Shown piece by piece: positions 8,052 through 15,836 of a stretch of 19,249 nucleotides of DNA. The DNA is taken from the NCBI GenBank assembly GCA_003484395.1, contig DNCV01000078.1:328-19576 (forward strand), given 5' to 3'. Position 1 is the first letter of the stretch; each line of letters opens with the position of its first letter. The notes under the pieces are model-generated. The model ran no database searches. It saw nothing but the letters and a program-made list of their open reading frames with translations, and had not been told where the DNA came from. The stretch comes from Dehalococcoidia bacterium (lineage in GTDB: Bacteria; Chloroflexota; Dehalococcoidia; GIF9; UBA5629). Made by a program: the position numbers and the translations under genes.

Positions 8052-8157
8052 CTTATCTCCCTCTTGTAATTTCGAGCGCAGCGCCGCAACGAGCCTGTTG
8101 AAAACGCCGAGATGTCTTCTGTCACGACCATAAATGCGATCCTAACGGCAGCAAAAG

Positions 8158-8179
8158 ACCTCTCGGCTTCGCTCGAGGT
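8158..8179 (-). other. Small hairpin in the carA-carB gap
   Basis: The gap between carA and carB (8052-8198) holds no convincing gene. On the minus strand ACCTC and GAGGT (5-base arms) enclose a 12-base loop and are followed by CTTTTG. It might be a weak attenuator, a processing site or chance. An open frame spanning 8021-8209 has no family resemblance and overlaps both car genes, so it was left out. Confidence 0.3.
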
Positions 8180-8198
8180 GACCAAATCGTTCGTACTA

Positions 8199-9293
8199 TT
8201 ACTTTCCATCTTTTACCATTGTAAGAAATGTCTTAAACAGATATTCATTATCCTGCGGTCCGGGAGCGCCTTCGGAATGATACTGAATTGAGAAAACCGG
8301 CAAGTCGCGATGCTTCAAACCCTCGACCGTCCCGTCGTTGTTGTTGATATGGCTGACCTCAAGCCCGCCTGTGACCGTCGAGGCATCGATGGCATAGCCG
8401 TGATTCTGTGTTGTGATATAAATTCTCCCCGTCGATAAATCTTTAACCGGATGGTTGCCGCCGCGATGCCCGAACTTCAGTTTATATGTCGTTGCTCCAA
8501 GCGCGCGACCGATGAGCTGGTGACCGAGGCATATGCCCATCACCGGCTTTTTATAAACCAGCGTTTTGACCGTTTCGGTGATATAGTCCAGCAGCGCCGG
8601 GTCACCCGGTCCCGGCGACAGGACAATGCCGTCAGGTTTCATTCCGAGAATGTAATCCGCATCCGCCGTCGCCGGTGCGACATGGAGTTTGCATCCCTGC
8701 TTCGCCAGCAGCCGGGCGATATTGTATTTCATGCCCATATCCAAGACAACGATACGCATCGCCGAGCTGTCGGCGGTATCGTCATCTTCCCAGTCATACG
8801 CTTTTTCAGCAGTAACCTGATTGATGAAGTCCATGTTCCCATAGCGGGGCTGCTTCATGATCTCCTCGAGCGCCTGGTTCGGCGTCATCTCAGAGGTCAA
8901 TACGCCGAGCATGACACCGCGGGAACGAAGATGACGGGTAAGCGCACGCGTATCGACGCCATAGAGTCCCGGCACATTATTTTTCGCCAGATACTCATGG
9001 AGTGTTTTCGACGAGCGTTTATGGCTCGGCACAACGCACCATTCACACACAACGAAGCCGCTCACCTGTACCTTCTTCGATTCCGAATCCTGTTCATTGA
9101 TGCCGTAATTGCCGATGAGCGGATACGTCGGTACTACGATCTGTCCGGCAAAGGAGGGATCGGTAAGCATCTCCTCGTAGCCCGTCATTGCGGTATCGAA
9201 TACCACTTCTCCGAAGGCCGTACCGGGCGATCCGTATAAATAGCCCTCAAAGACTTTTCCATCTTCGAGGGCAAGTATCGCTTTTTTATCCAT
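8199..9293 (-). CDS. carA: Carbamoyl-phosphate synthase small (glutaminase) subunit
   Basis: CarA hydrolyses glutamine and channels the ammonia to CarB. The 364-residue protein has the N-terminal CPSase_sm domain (ALEDGKVFEGYLYGSPG near residues 8-24) and a C-terminal class I glutamine amidotransferase domain. The latter shows LSPGPGDP at 225-232, the nucleophile Cys255 in GICLGHQ, and the partner residues His339 and Glu341 in QYHSEG. The last motif differs slightly from the common FHPEA but keeps the catalytic His and Glu. The ATG at 9293 is nine bases after the pyrC stop, with only a modest ribosome site, so coupling to pyrC is likely. The product pairs with the downstream carB. Confidence 0.97.
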   Translation of the reverse strand: MDKKAILALEDGKVFEGYLYGSPGTAFGEVVFDTAMTGYEEMLTDPSFAGQIVVPTYPLIGNYGINEQDSESKKVQVSGFVVCEWCVVPSHKRSSKTLHEYLAKNNVPGLYGVDTRALTRHLRSRGVMLGVLTSEMTPNQALEEIMKQPRYGNMDFINQVTAEKAYDWEDDDTADSSAMRIVVLDMGMKYNIARLLAKQGCKLHVAPATADADYILGMKPDGIVLSPGPGDPALLDYITETVKTLVYKKPVMGICLGHQLIGRALGATTYKLKFGHRGGNHPVKDLSTGRIYITTQNHGYAIDASTVTGGLEVSHINNNDGTVEGLKHRDLPVFSIQYHSEGAPGPQDNEYLFKTFLTMVKDGK

Positions 9294-9302
9294 ATATTCC
9301 GA

Positions 9303-10628
9303 TTATCCTTCGCTATAAACTACTGCGCCGTAATAAATAGTGGCCTTAACCTTGCCCTTCAGCGCCTGTCCTTCCAAAGGAGTGTTTTTCCCCTTTGATG
9401 CGAAATCGCTGCTTCGAACCGTCCACTCCTTATCTGGATCGAAGATGACGATATCCGCTGTGCTTCCGATCTTGATGCCGGCGGGTATGCCGTAATTTTT
9501 GCCAAGTATCCGTGACGGCACGGCGGTCAATGCGGCGATCAGCGCTTTCATATCCAGATGTCCGTTGTGCACCAGTGTCATGAGGCTGCCCAGGGCTGTC
9601 TCAAAGCCGCTGATGCCGAAGGCGGCGAGGCCGAACTCGCAGAGCTTGTCAATCTCATGGTGAGGGGCATGATCGGTTGCGATGCAATCGATAACGCCCG
9701 CTTTAAGTCCTGCAATCAGGGCAGCTATATCCTCTTCGGTACGGAGCGGTGGATTCACCTTAGCATTGGTATCGTAGAGAAGTTCGCTCCGGTTACCCCT
9801 TCCAGTTCTCATCACCCTCTCATGGGTCAGTGTGAGGTGGTGAGGGGTAACCTCAGCAGTAATCGATATACCCGCTTCTTTGGCGCGCCGGATCATCTCC
9901 ACCGAACCTGCCGTGCTCACATGAGCGATATGCAGCTTTGCTTTGGTTAATTGTGCCAGGGCAATGTCACGGGCGATGATCACCTCTTCCGCGGCTGTCG
10001 GAACACCTTTGAGTCCAAGCCGTGTGGATACCCAGCCTTCATGCATGTAGCCGTCCTTCGCTAGCATCGGATCCTCGCAGTGCTCGATAATCGGCAATCC
10101 GAGCGTACGGCTGTACTCCATAGCCTTCTGTAGAAGCTGCGGATTGGCTACTGTGCTGCCGTCATCGCTGAAGCCAATGACGCCGGCATCGGCAAGATCG
10201 TACATCTCCGAAAGCTCGGCGCCCTTGCGCCCTTTCGTAATGCAGCCGATCGGCAGAACCCGGATGGTACCGCTTTGCGCCGCCGTCCTGATAACGTACT
10301 CAACGGAGGCTCGGCTATCGATCGGAGGATTCGTATTCGGCATACAGCACACCGTGGTGAATCCGCCTGCGGCTGCCGCTTTCGTCCCCGTTGCGATAGT
10401 CTCTTTTTCCTCAAAACCCGGATCCCTCAGGTGGCAGTGCAGATCGATGAATCCCTGACAGACGATGCAGCCCGCTGCATCGATGACATCGGCGTTTTTA
10501 CTCGGCAGCGTCCCTGGCGATCCTATCTGGCTGAACTTTCCATCCGAAATGAGCAGATCACCGGCAGCATCGATATTCTGATCCGCATCGATGATGCGTC
10601 CGCCGATTATGAGCAAATCACGCGCCAT
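9303..10628 (-). CDS. pyrC: Dihydroorotase, class I
   Basis: PyrC cyclises carbamoyl aspartate to dihydroorotate. The 441-residue length and motifs fit class I, metal-dependent dihydroorotases of the amidohydrolase fold. FIDLHCHLRDPG at 60-71 carries metal ligands His64 and His66. FSDDG at 153-157, EHCED with His183 and IAHVS with His236 follow, and ATDHAPHH at 317-324 carries Asp319. The ATG shares its A with the last base of the pyrB stop codon (TAATG), indicating translational coupling with pyrB. PyrB and class I PyrC often form a complex in other bacteria; that is family knowledge, not visible here. No truncation or missing catalytic residue was seen. Confidence 0.97.
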   Translation of the reverse strand: MARDLLIIGGRIIDADQNIDAAGDLLISDGKFSQIGSPGTLPSKNADVIDAAGCIVCQGFIDLHCHLRDPGFEEKETIATGTKAAAAGGFTTVCCMPNTNPPIDSRASVEYVIRTAAQSGTIRVLPIGCITKGRKGAELSEMYDLADAGVIGFSDDGSTVANPQLLQKAMEYSRTLGLPIIEHCEDPMLAKDGYMHEGWVSTRLGLKGVPTAAEEVIIARDIALAQLTKAKLHIAHVSTAGSVEMIRRAKEAGISITAEVTPHHLTLTHERVMRTGRGNRSELLYDTNAKVNPPLRTEEDIAALIAGLKAGVIDCIATDHAPHHEIDKLCEFGLAAFGISGFETALGSLMTLVHNGHLDMKALIAALTAVPSRILGKNYGIPAGIKIGSTADIVIFDPDKEWTVRSSDFASKGKNTPLEGQALKGKVKATIYYGAVVYSEG

Positions 10629-11620
10629 TAGTTATGTTTCCTCCCGCAGACGAGATACAGAAGCGCCATGCGGATGGCAACGCCGTTGGTCACCTGTTCC
10701 TGAATGACCGACTGTGCCCCGTAGGCAACCTCCGGACTCAGCTCTATGCCCTCGTTCACCGGACCTGGATGAAGCAGCAACGCATTGGGCTTCGCCAGCC
10801 GCAGCCGCTCAGCGGTGATGGCGTAGCGCTGAACATATTCACGTATTGTCGGCAGCAATCCCGCCTGTTGCCTCTCCAGTTGCAGCCTGAGAGCCATGAC
10901 GATGTCGGCATCCTTTAACGCTTTTTCGATGACCGGTTCAACCGTTACGCCGGACAAGCCGGAGCGGGAAATAAATCCCTCGGTATCGAGCGGGAGCAGT
11001 GTCTGCGGCCCGCAGAGCACGATCTGCGCTCCTAATTTGCTCATGCCCCAGAGATTGGAATGTGCCACCCGACTGTGCAGGATATCGCCGACGATGGCTA
11101 TCTTTTTATCTTCAAGTGTGCCCAAATGTTTGCGGATTGTATATGTATCGAGAAGGGACTGAGACGGATGGGCATGCCAGCCGTCGCCGGCATTTACGAT
11201 ATGGGCATGAACGCTCCGTGATGCAAGGTACGGCGCTCCCGAATGAGAATGGCGTATGATGATAACATCCGCGCCAAGCGCCTGTATCGTCCGCAGGCTA
11301 TCGATAAACGATTCTCCCTTGGTCACGCTGCTCTTGGATGCATCGAGATTGACCGTATCGGCGCTGAGATTCTTCGCGGCGAGCTCGAATGAGGCACGCG
11401 TCCTGGTGCTCGCCTCGTAAAACATTGTCACAACCGTCTTTCCCCTGAGCGTCGGCACCTTCTTCACTTCACGCGTGAGTATCTCACCCATGGCATCGGC
11501 CACTTCATGGACGAGGTCTATTTCGTCTCTGCTGAAATCATCGACATCGAGAACATGCTCATGCTTCCAGACATCGGGGGATGTCTCGGGAAGCCCAGTA
11601 GAAAGGGACAGGTCAGCCAT
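10628..11620 (-). CDS. pyrB: Aspartate carbamoyltransferase catalytic subunit
   Basis: PyrB joins carbamoyl phosphate and aspartate, the committed step of pyrimidine synthesis. The 330-residue protein contains FYEASTRTRASFELAAKNL at 67-85, with the STRTR carbamoyl-phosphate loop at 71-75. It also has the flexible SSVTKGES loop near 97-104, HPSQ at 151-154, and the C-terminal HPGPVNEGIE at 284-293. No regulatory pyrI gene is adjacent, which fits control through PyrR instead of an ATCase regulatory chain. The start codon lies inside the last codons of pyrR (8-base overlap) and the stop overlaps pyrC, so the three are probably translated as a unit. Confidence 0.97.
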   Translation of the reverse strand: MADLSLSTGLPETSPDVWKHEHVLDVDDFSRDEIDLVHEVADAMGEILTREVKKVPTLRGKTVVTMFYEASTRTRASFELAAKNLSADTVNLDASKSSVTKGESFIDSLRTIQALGADVIIIRHSHSGAPYLASRSVHAHIVNAGDGWHAHPSQSLLDTYTIRKHLGTLEDKKIAIVGDILHSRVAHSNLWGMSKLGAQIVLCGPQTLLPLDTEGFISRSGLSGVTVEPVIEKALKDADIVMALRLQLERQQAGLLPTIREYVQRYAITAERLRLAKPNALLLHPGPVNEGIELSPEVAYGAQSVIQEQVTNGVAIRMALLYLVCGRKHN

Positions 11621-12173
11621 TGGCGCGCTCTCCGTTCTCTAATGAGGGGATGATCGTCACCTTATCCTCTCCGTCAACTTCTTTAACGTAGACCTTGATC
11701 TCTTCGGATCGTGCAGTAGGAATATTCTTGCCGACGTAATCGGCACGGACAGGCAGCTCCCGATGGCCCCGGTCGACAAGGACGGCAAGCTGAATCGACT
11801 GAGGGCGTCCGTGATCGAAAACCGCATCCATGGCGGCACGGATGCTGCGGCCTGTATAGAAAACATCGTCAACGAGAACGACCTGCTTATCGGTCACATC
11901 CACCGGTATATCGGTGCGTTGGACGGCATGATGCAAGGCCATTGAGGCCACGTCATCGCGATAGAGGGTGATATCAAGCGAACCAACTGGCGGCAGGATG
12001 TTCTCCAGTTTCTCGAGTATCTTAGCCAGCCGATATGCCAGCGGCACGCCCCGCGTCATCAGGCCGACAAGAACAAGCTGTGCCGCACCTTTGTTGTGCT
12101 CGATAATCTCATGGGAAACGCGGATGAGAGCCCTCTCGATATCTTGAGAGGACATCAAGGCTTTCTCAGGCAT
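11613..12173 (-). CDS. pyrR: Bifunctional pyr operon attenuator protein / uracil phosphoribosyltransferase PyrR
   Basis: PyrR binds UMP or UTP and then a hairpin in pyr mRNA, lowering expression; many members also have uracil phosphoribosyltransferase activity. The 186-residue protein shows the PRPP loop VVLVDDVFYTGRS at 98-110, the TRGVPLA strand-helix at 40-46, and the PyrR signature GHRELPVRADYVGKN at 136-150. The start at 12173 has a perfect AGGAGG eight bases upstream, so the ATG seven codons in is not used. The gene is first in the operon and directly follows a leader with a matching PyrR-binding hairpin (12269-12299) and a terminator, so its target is visible in the same transcript. 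It overlaps pyrB by eight bases. Confidence 0.97.
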   Translation of the reverse strand: MPEKALMSSQDIERALIRVSHEIIEHNKGAAQLVLVGLMTRGVPLAYRLAKILEKLENILPPVGSLDITLYRDDVASMALHHAVQRTDIPVDVTDKQVVLVDDVFYTGRSIRAAMDAVFDHGRPQSIQLAVLVDRGHRELPVRADYVGKNIPTARSEEIKVYVKEVDGEDKVTIIPSLENGERANG

Positions 12174-12205
12174 AAAAAAAACCTCCTGCCTTACTACAAG
12201 AGGTT
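12174..12205 (-). terminator. Intrinsic terminator of the pyr leader, overlapping the pyrR ribosome site
   Basis: On the minus strand AACCTCTTG (12197-12205) pairs with CAGGAGGTT (12180-12188): nine pairs including one G-U, with an 8-base loop. The 3' arm runs directly into a tract of eight T (12174-12181) and then the pyrR ATG. The 3' arm contains AGGAGG (12182-12187), the pyrR Shine-Dalgarno sequence. The hairpin could therefore both end transcription and hide the ribosome site. Confidence 0.78.
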
Positions 12206-12220
12206 ACTCGTAACAAGCTC
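12200..12220 (-). promoter_or_regulatory. Candidate antiterminator hairpin of the pyr leader
   Basis: On the minus strand GTTAC-GA-GTAAC (12203-12214), with a possible outer GAG/CTC helix to 12200-12220, uses most of the 5' arm of the terminator (12197-12205). The two cannot form together, as expected of an antiterminator. Pairing was judged by eye; a longer antiterminator involving the middle of the leader is possible. Confidence 0.5.
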
Positions 12221-12268
12221 CCGTCTCTACCCGCACCACCACATATTTTCAGGTTTTGCATTGCACTC

Positions 12269-12299
12269 CCTTGCCAGTCTCTCTGGACTGACTTAAAGG
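12269..12299 (-). promoter_or_regulatory. PyrR-binding RNA hairpin (anti-antiterminator)
   Basis: The RNA reads AGUCCAGAGAGACU, matching the published PyrR binding consensus ARUCCNGNGAGGYU at every position but one. It sits in a 7-pair stem, GUCAGUC/GACUGGC (12286-12292 and 12273-12279), closed by the hexaloop CAGAGA. A three-base bulge on the 5' side and a lower CCUU/AAGG helix follow, the layout known for PyrR sites. It lies early in the leader, about 95-125 bases before the pyrR start. Confidence 0.85.
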
Positions 12300-12315
12300 T
12301 TCTTAATTACTATAC

Positions 12316-12345
12316 AGTATACCAGATATGCTCCATAAAAAGCAA
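12316..12345 (-). promoter_or_regulatory. Promoter of the pyrimidine operon
   Basis: On the minus strand TATACT (12316-12321) is preceded after 18 bases by TTGCTT (12340-12345). The expected transcript starts near 12309, giving a leader of about 135 bases that contains the PyrR hairpin and terminator. The promoter lies back to back with the divergent one at 12355-12383. Confidence 0.6.
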
Positions 12346-12354
12346 GGTTTCTTA

Positions 12355-12383
12355 TTGACATGGTTTCGTTAACATGGTATAAA
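12355..12383 (+). promoter_or_regulatory. Promoter of the betaine transporter operon
   Basis: TTGACA (12355-12360), 17 bases, then TATAAA (12378-12383). A second TATAAT at 12384-12389 lies too far from the -35 box to be its partner. Two copies of ACATGGT (12358-12364 and 12372-12378), spaced 14 bases apart, sit within the promoter and could be an operator. Its -35 box is only nine bases from the -35 box of the divergent pyr promoter. Confidence 0.65.
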
Positions 12384-12389
12384 TATAAT

Positions 12390-12624
12390 CGATTGATTAC
12401 AATTTGTGCTGAAACACAACAACTTCAGATTGTATTTCTCGTTTCCCATCGGCATTTCTTATAACCAAAGCATCGATAGGGGTATCATGTGATTGAGTGA
12501 TTACTTTATCTATCAGGGTAGCGTGGTATTGATTGGAAATGTATGCATGAAATGCATACGAAAATAGATGCTATCGATCTGATCGTGCAGAGAGAATTTC
12601 GTACCCAAAACACTAATTATTGAC
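12390..12624 (+). other. Long 5' leader of the betaine transporter operon
   Basis: About 235 bases separate the promoter from the ribosome site. The stretch holds a perfect hairpin GTATGCAT-GAA-ATGCATAC (12541-12559). A wider inverted repeat, ATCGATAG (12472-12479) with CTATCGAT (12571-12578), encloses it. A 26-codon open frame (ATG 12543, TGA 12621-12623) ends one base before the AGGAGG of the next gene, but resembles no family. No known riboswitch was recognised, and no function is assigned. Confidence 0.35.
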
Positions 12625-12637
12625 AGGAGGCTATTAA

Positions 12638-13672
12638 ATGAAATTTCAATGGAAACAAAGTTTCACATTCGTCATCATTGCTTTAGTGCTGTTGGTAGCC
12701 GTTTTCGGTTGTGCCGAACAAACGAGCGGTACGACAGCAACGACTACGAGTGCTCCGGACAAAACCATCATTTTTGCGGATGCCGGCTGGGATAGCATAC
12801 AGGTACACAACCGCATAGCGGCGTTCATCTTGGAACACGGCTACGGTTATAAGTCAGATTACGTTCCTGGGGAAACTATCCCGCTGTTTGCGGGGCTAGC
12901 CAAAGGCGACATAGATATCAACATGGAATGCTGGGTGGAAAATCAACAGGAGGCCTATGATAAAGCGGTTGCTGCCAACGAAGTCATCGATCTTGGCAGT
13001 AATTTCGCCGATAACTGGCAGGGATTCCTGGTACCGACATATATGATCAAAGGGGACGCCTCCCGGAATATCAAAGCGACGGCTCCCGATCTTAAAAGCG
13101 TTTCGGATCTGCCGGAATACTGGGAGCTGTTTAAGGATCCTGAAAATCCATCAAAGGGACGCTTTTATTCCTGCATAGCAGGATGGGAATGTGAGAAAAT
13201 CAATGAGACCAAATTTAAAGCATACGGGCTGGATAAAAATTTCGCGATTTTCCTCCCCGGCTCCGGAGCCGCACTGGCGGCATCGATGGTTTCGGCTTAC
13301 GAAAAAGGAGCGGCGTGGTTTGGCTATTATTGGGCTCCCACGTGGATATTGGGAAAGCTGGATATGACTCCCATTGAAGAACCGGCGTATGATAAAAAAA
13401 TATGGGAAACAACACATGCTTGTGCCTATCCAGCAGTAAACGTTAACATCATAGTGAATAAAAAGTTCGCAGATGCCAACCCGATGGTTACCGAATTCCT
13501 TAGTAAGTATGAGACAACAACGGACATGGCCAATAAGGCACTTGCATATATGCAGGCACAGAAAGCCGATACGGGAACTGCTGCAAAATGGTTTCTGAAA
13601 GAAGACGAATCAACATGGACTCCGTGGGTCGCTTCAGATATCGCGGCAAAGATTAAAAAGGCATTGCAGTAA
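12638..13672 (+). CDS. proX: Glycine betaine/proline-type ABC transporter substrate-binding lipoprotein
   Basis: This is the extracellular solute-binding component of an OpuA/ProU-type compatible-solute importer. The 344-residue protein has a lysine-containing N-terminus, a hydrophobic helix and a lipobox-like AVFGC, with Cys25 as the probable lipid-anchored residue. A Thr/Ser-rich linker follows, then the OpuAC domain (PF04069 type), with FADAGWDSIQVHN near residues 46-58, the aromatic ECWVENQ near 97-103, and YYWAPTWIL near 231-239. The aromatic residues of this fold usually cage a quaternary ammonium group. The start has AGGAGG (12625-12630) seven bases upstream. The ATPase and permease genes follow within one operon. 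The exact substrate (betaine, choline, carnitine or proline betaine) cannot be read from sequence. The symbol is by analogy with ProU. Confidence 0.88.
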   Translation: MKFQWKQSFTFVIIALVLLVAVFGCAEQTSGTTATTTSAPDKTIIFADAGWDSIQVHNRIAAFILEHGYGYKSDYVPGETIPLFAGLAKGDIDINMECWVENQQEAYDKAVAANEVIDLGSNFADNWQGFLVPTYMIKGDASRNIKATAPDLKSVSDLPEYWELFKDPENPSKGRFYSCIAGWECEKINETKFKAYGLDKNFAIFLPGSGAALAASMVSAYEKGAAWFGYYWAPTWILGKLDMTPIEEPAYDKKIWETTHACAYPAVNVNIIVNKKFADANPMVTEFLSKYETTTDMANKALAYMQAQKADTGTAAKWFLKEDESTWTPWVASDIAAKIKKALQ

Positions 13673-13693
13673 TACGAAGGGAGGAGAGGCTTA

Positions 13694-14950
13694 TTGAGTG
13701 GAAATGACAGTATCAATGGCAATAAGGTTGGCCAAATGCGACCGGAAGATATCGTTGTTGAAGTTAACAACGTATGGAAAATATTCGGTAAAGATCCACA
13801 GCAGGTTTTAAACTCCGACATAAAATCGAGCAGTAAAGAAGAGATACTCGAGAAGACGGGCTGCGTCCTGGCAATGAAAGATATCTCTTTTAAAGTGAAC
13901 CGTGGTGAGGTCTTTGTCATTATGGGATTATCCGGAAGCGGGAAATCGACACTGATCCGCTGTATTCTCCGTCTGATAGAGCCGACGACTGGCAGCATAC
14001 TAATTCATGGCAAGGATATCTGTCAATTTAAACGGCGACAGCTCGACTACCTGCGGACGCATACGACAGCTATGGTTTTTCAGCATTTCGGTTTATTCCC
14101 GCACCGGACAGTTATTGATAACGTAGCGTATGGACTTCAAATACGGGGTATGTCAAGAAAAAAGCGGCATGCCCGCGCTGAGGAGGTCATTAAAAAGGTA
14201 GGGTTAAAGGGCTGGGAGAAATACTATCCCGGCTCTTTAAGCGGAGGCATGCAACAGCGTGTCGGGATAGCTCGTGCACTGGCAACGGATCCTGAAATAC
14301 TATTACTTGACGAACCATTCGGCGGACTTGATCCTCTTATTCGGAGACAGATGCAGGATGAGCTGTTCGATATCCAGGCGGAATTCAAGAAGACTATTCT
14401 ATTTGTTACACATGACCTGCACGGTGCTACCAGATTGGGGAATCGAATTGCACTCATGCGGAACGGCGAGATCATTCAGATCGGAACGCCGCAGGAACTG
14501 ATTACGGAGCCGAAAGACGAATACGTCCGTCGCTTCGTTCAAGATGCCATACTGGCTAAAGTGTTGACTGCAAGCAGCATTATGTCTCAGCCGGGAGTCA
14601 CATTGTATGAATGGCATAAACCTGATCAGGCGCTGCAAATGCTTGCTGCAAAAGAAGCAGACCATGCCTTCGTCGTCGACCGTTCTGGAAAATTTTTGGG
14701 ATTGCTTAATGCGCAAAACCTCTCCGAACAGCGGCGGGGACAATCTGTTATAGGCGCGATGGAAAAGATAACCAATACATGTACTCCTGAATCATCCGTG
14801 GAAAGCCTTTTCCCACTGGCAGCAGCAAGTAAACACCCCATCCCCGTTGTCGATGAGGATGGCAAACTATTGGAACAGGTGGAAACAAGTGCGATCTTTA
14901 ACAGCATGATCAGGAGAACAGAGGAGGAGAAAGGTGCTGGAGTTTCCTAG
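13694..14950 (+). CDS. proV: Glycine betaine/proline ABC transporter ATP-binding protein with CBS domains
   Basis: This is the ATPase of the compatible-solute importer, 418 residues. It has Walker A GLSGSGKST at 78-86, the Q-loop VFQHFGLFPH at 128-137, signature LSGGMQQ at 182-188, Walker B ILLLDEP at 202-208 and the H-loop VTHD at 238-241. From about residue 290 to 405 a CBS-domain pair follows (AFVVDRSGKFLGLL at 325-338; HPIPVVDEDGKLLE at 381-394). In OpuA-type transporters this region senses ionic strength or c-di-AMP; whether that holds here is inference. The start is TTG with GAGGAGAGG just upstream; an ATG at codon 15 is less well placed. It overlaps the permease gene by 17 bases. Confidence 0.93.
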   Translation: MSGNDSINGNKVGQMRPEDIVVEVNNVWKIFGKDPQQVLNSDIKSSSKEEILEKTGCVLAMKDISFKVNRGEVFVIMGLSGSGKSTLIRCILRLIEPTTGSILIHGKDICQFKRRQLDYLRTHTTAMVFQHFGLFPHRTVIDNVAYGLQIRGMSRKKRHARAEEVIKKVGLKGWEKYYPGSLSGGMQQRVGIARALATDPEILLLDEPFGGLDPLIRRQMQDELFDIQAEFKKTILFVTHDLHGATRLGNRIALMRNGEIIQIGTPQELITEPKDEYVRRFVQDAILAKVLTASSIMSQPGVTLYEWHKPDQALQMLAAKEADHAFVVDRSGKFLGLLNAQNLSEQRRGQSVIGAMEKITNTCTPESSVESLFPLAAASKHPIPVVDEDGKLLEQVETSAIFNSMIRRTEEEKGAGVS

Positions 14951-15806
14951 CTTTATAAATATTCCCCTTGCAGAATGGGTGGATGCCGGTATGAGATGGC
15001 TCCTCACCAACTTTTCCGCTTTCTTTGACACTGTCGGTGAAGGTATCCTGGGAGTGCTGCTTAATATTGAGAACTTTCTGCTCTGGCTCCCATGGCCTGC
15101 GGTGCTGCTCATCATCGGATTGCTCGGCTGGTGGACAATGAGACGCTGGTGGGCGGGATTGCTTATGGCAGGCATGATGCTCATCATCGGCAGCTTCGGC
15201 TACTGGGATCTTTCCATGATGACATTAGCTATAATTATAGCCTCAGTCATTTTATCGCTGGTTTTGGGAATACCATTAGGGATAGCAATGGCCCAGAACA
15301 AGTTCATTGAATCCGTTATCAGGCCGGTGCTCGATGCAATGCAAACCATGCCAAGCTTCGTCTACCTTATCCCGGCACTGATGTTCTTCGGTCTGGGAAA
15401 GGTGCCCGCTGTTTTTGCCACTATTATTTATGCCATGCCGCCTGTAATACGCCTTACCAATGTCGGTATACGACAGGTGCCGGAAAGCGTTATCGAAGCG
15501 GCTAAAGCGTTCGGTGCAAATTCGCGACGTATTCTATTCGATGTTCAATTGCCGTTGTCCATGCCGTCCATTATGGTCGGCATCAATCAAACGACGATGA
15601 TGGCACTGGCAATGGTTGTCATCGCCTCAATGATTGGTGCGAAAGGGCTTGGACTGGAAGTATTACTGGCGATTAACCGCATCGAAGTCGGACGTGGATT
15701 TGAGGCGGGGCTCAGTATCGTGCTCATGGCTATTATTATTGATCGAATAACGTCATCCATGGCAGCCCAACAGCAGAATAAACTTAAAAGTATGGTCGGG
15801 AGCTAA
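14934..15806 (+). CDS. proW: Glycine betaine/proline ABC transporter permease
   Basis: This 290-residue integral membrane permease is of the ProW/OpuAB type. Hydrophobic segments lie near residues 54-68, 74-88, 95-118, 142-170 and 222-238, with another near 265-282. The cytoplasmic coupling motif for the ATPase is EAAKAFGANSRRILFDVQLP at 188-207, and PSIMVGINQTTMMALAMVVI follows as in other family members. The start is a GTG with GGAGG close upstream, inside the end of the ATPase gene, so the two are translationally coupled. A fused solute-binding domain is absent; binding is supplied by the separate lipoprotein upstream. The gene is complete, with no signs of damage. Confidence 0.92.
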   Translation: MLEFPSFINIPLAEWVDAGMRWLLTNFSAFFDTVGEGILGVLLNIENFLLWLPWPAVLLIIGLLGWWTMRRWWAGLLMAGMMLIIGSFGYWDLSMMTLAIIIASVILSLVLGIPLGIAMAQNKFIESVIRPVLDAMQTMPSFVYLIPALMFFGLGKVPAVFATIIYAMPPVIRLTNVGIRQVPESVIEAAKAFGANSRRILFDVQLPLSMPSIMVGINQTTMMALAMVVIASMIGAKGLGLEVLLAINRIEVGRGFEAGLSIVLMAIIIDRITSSMAAQQQNKLKSMVGS

Positions 15807-15836
15807 TCTTCCAAATTCTTTCAGAGGATTGATTCA

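Noticed and set aside
8021..8209. Minus-strand 62-codon frame bridging carA and carB
   Set aside because: It overlaps both car genes, has no recognisable motif, and its start lies inside the end of carA.
12390..12624. Known riboswitch (glycine, c-di-AMP) in the betaine operon leader
   Set aside because: No conserved core sequence of these classes could be recognised by eye.
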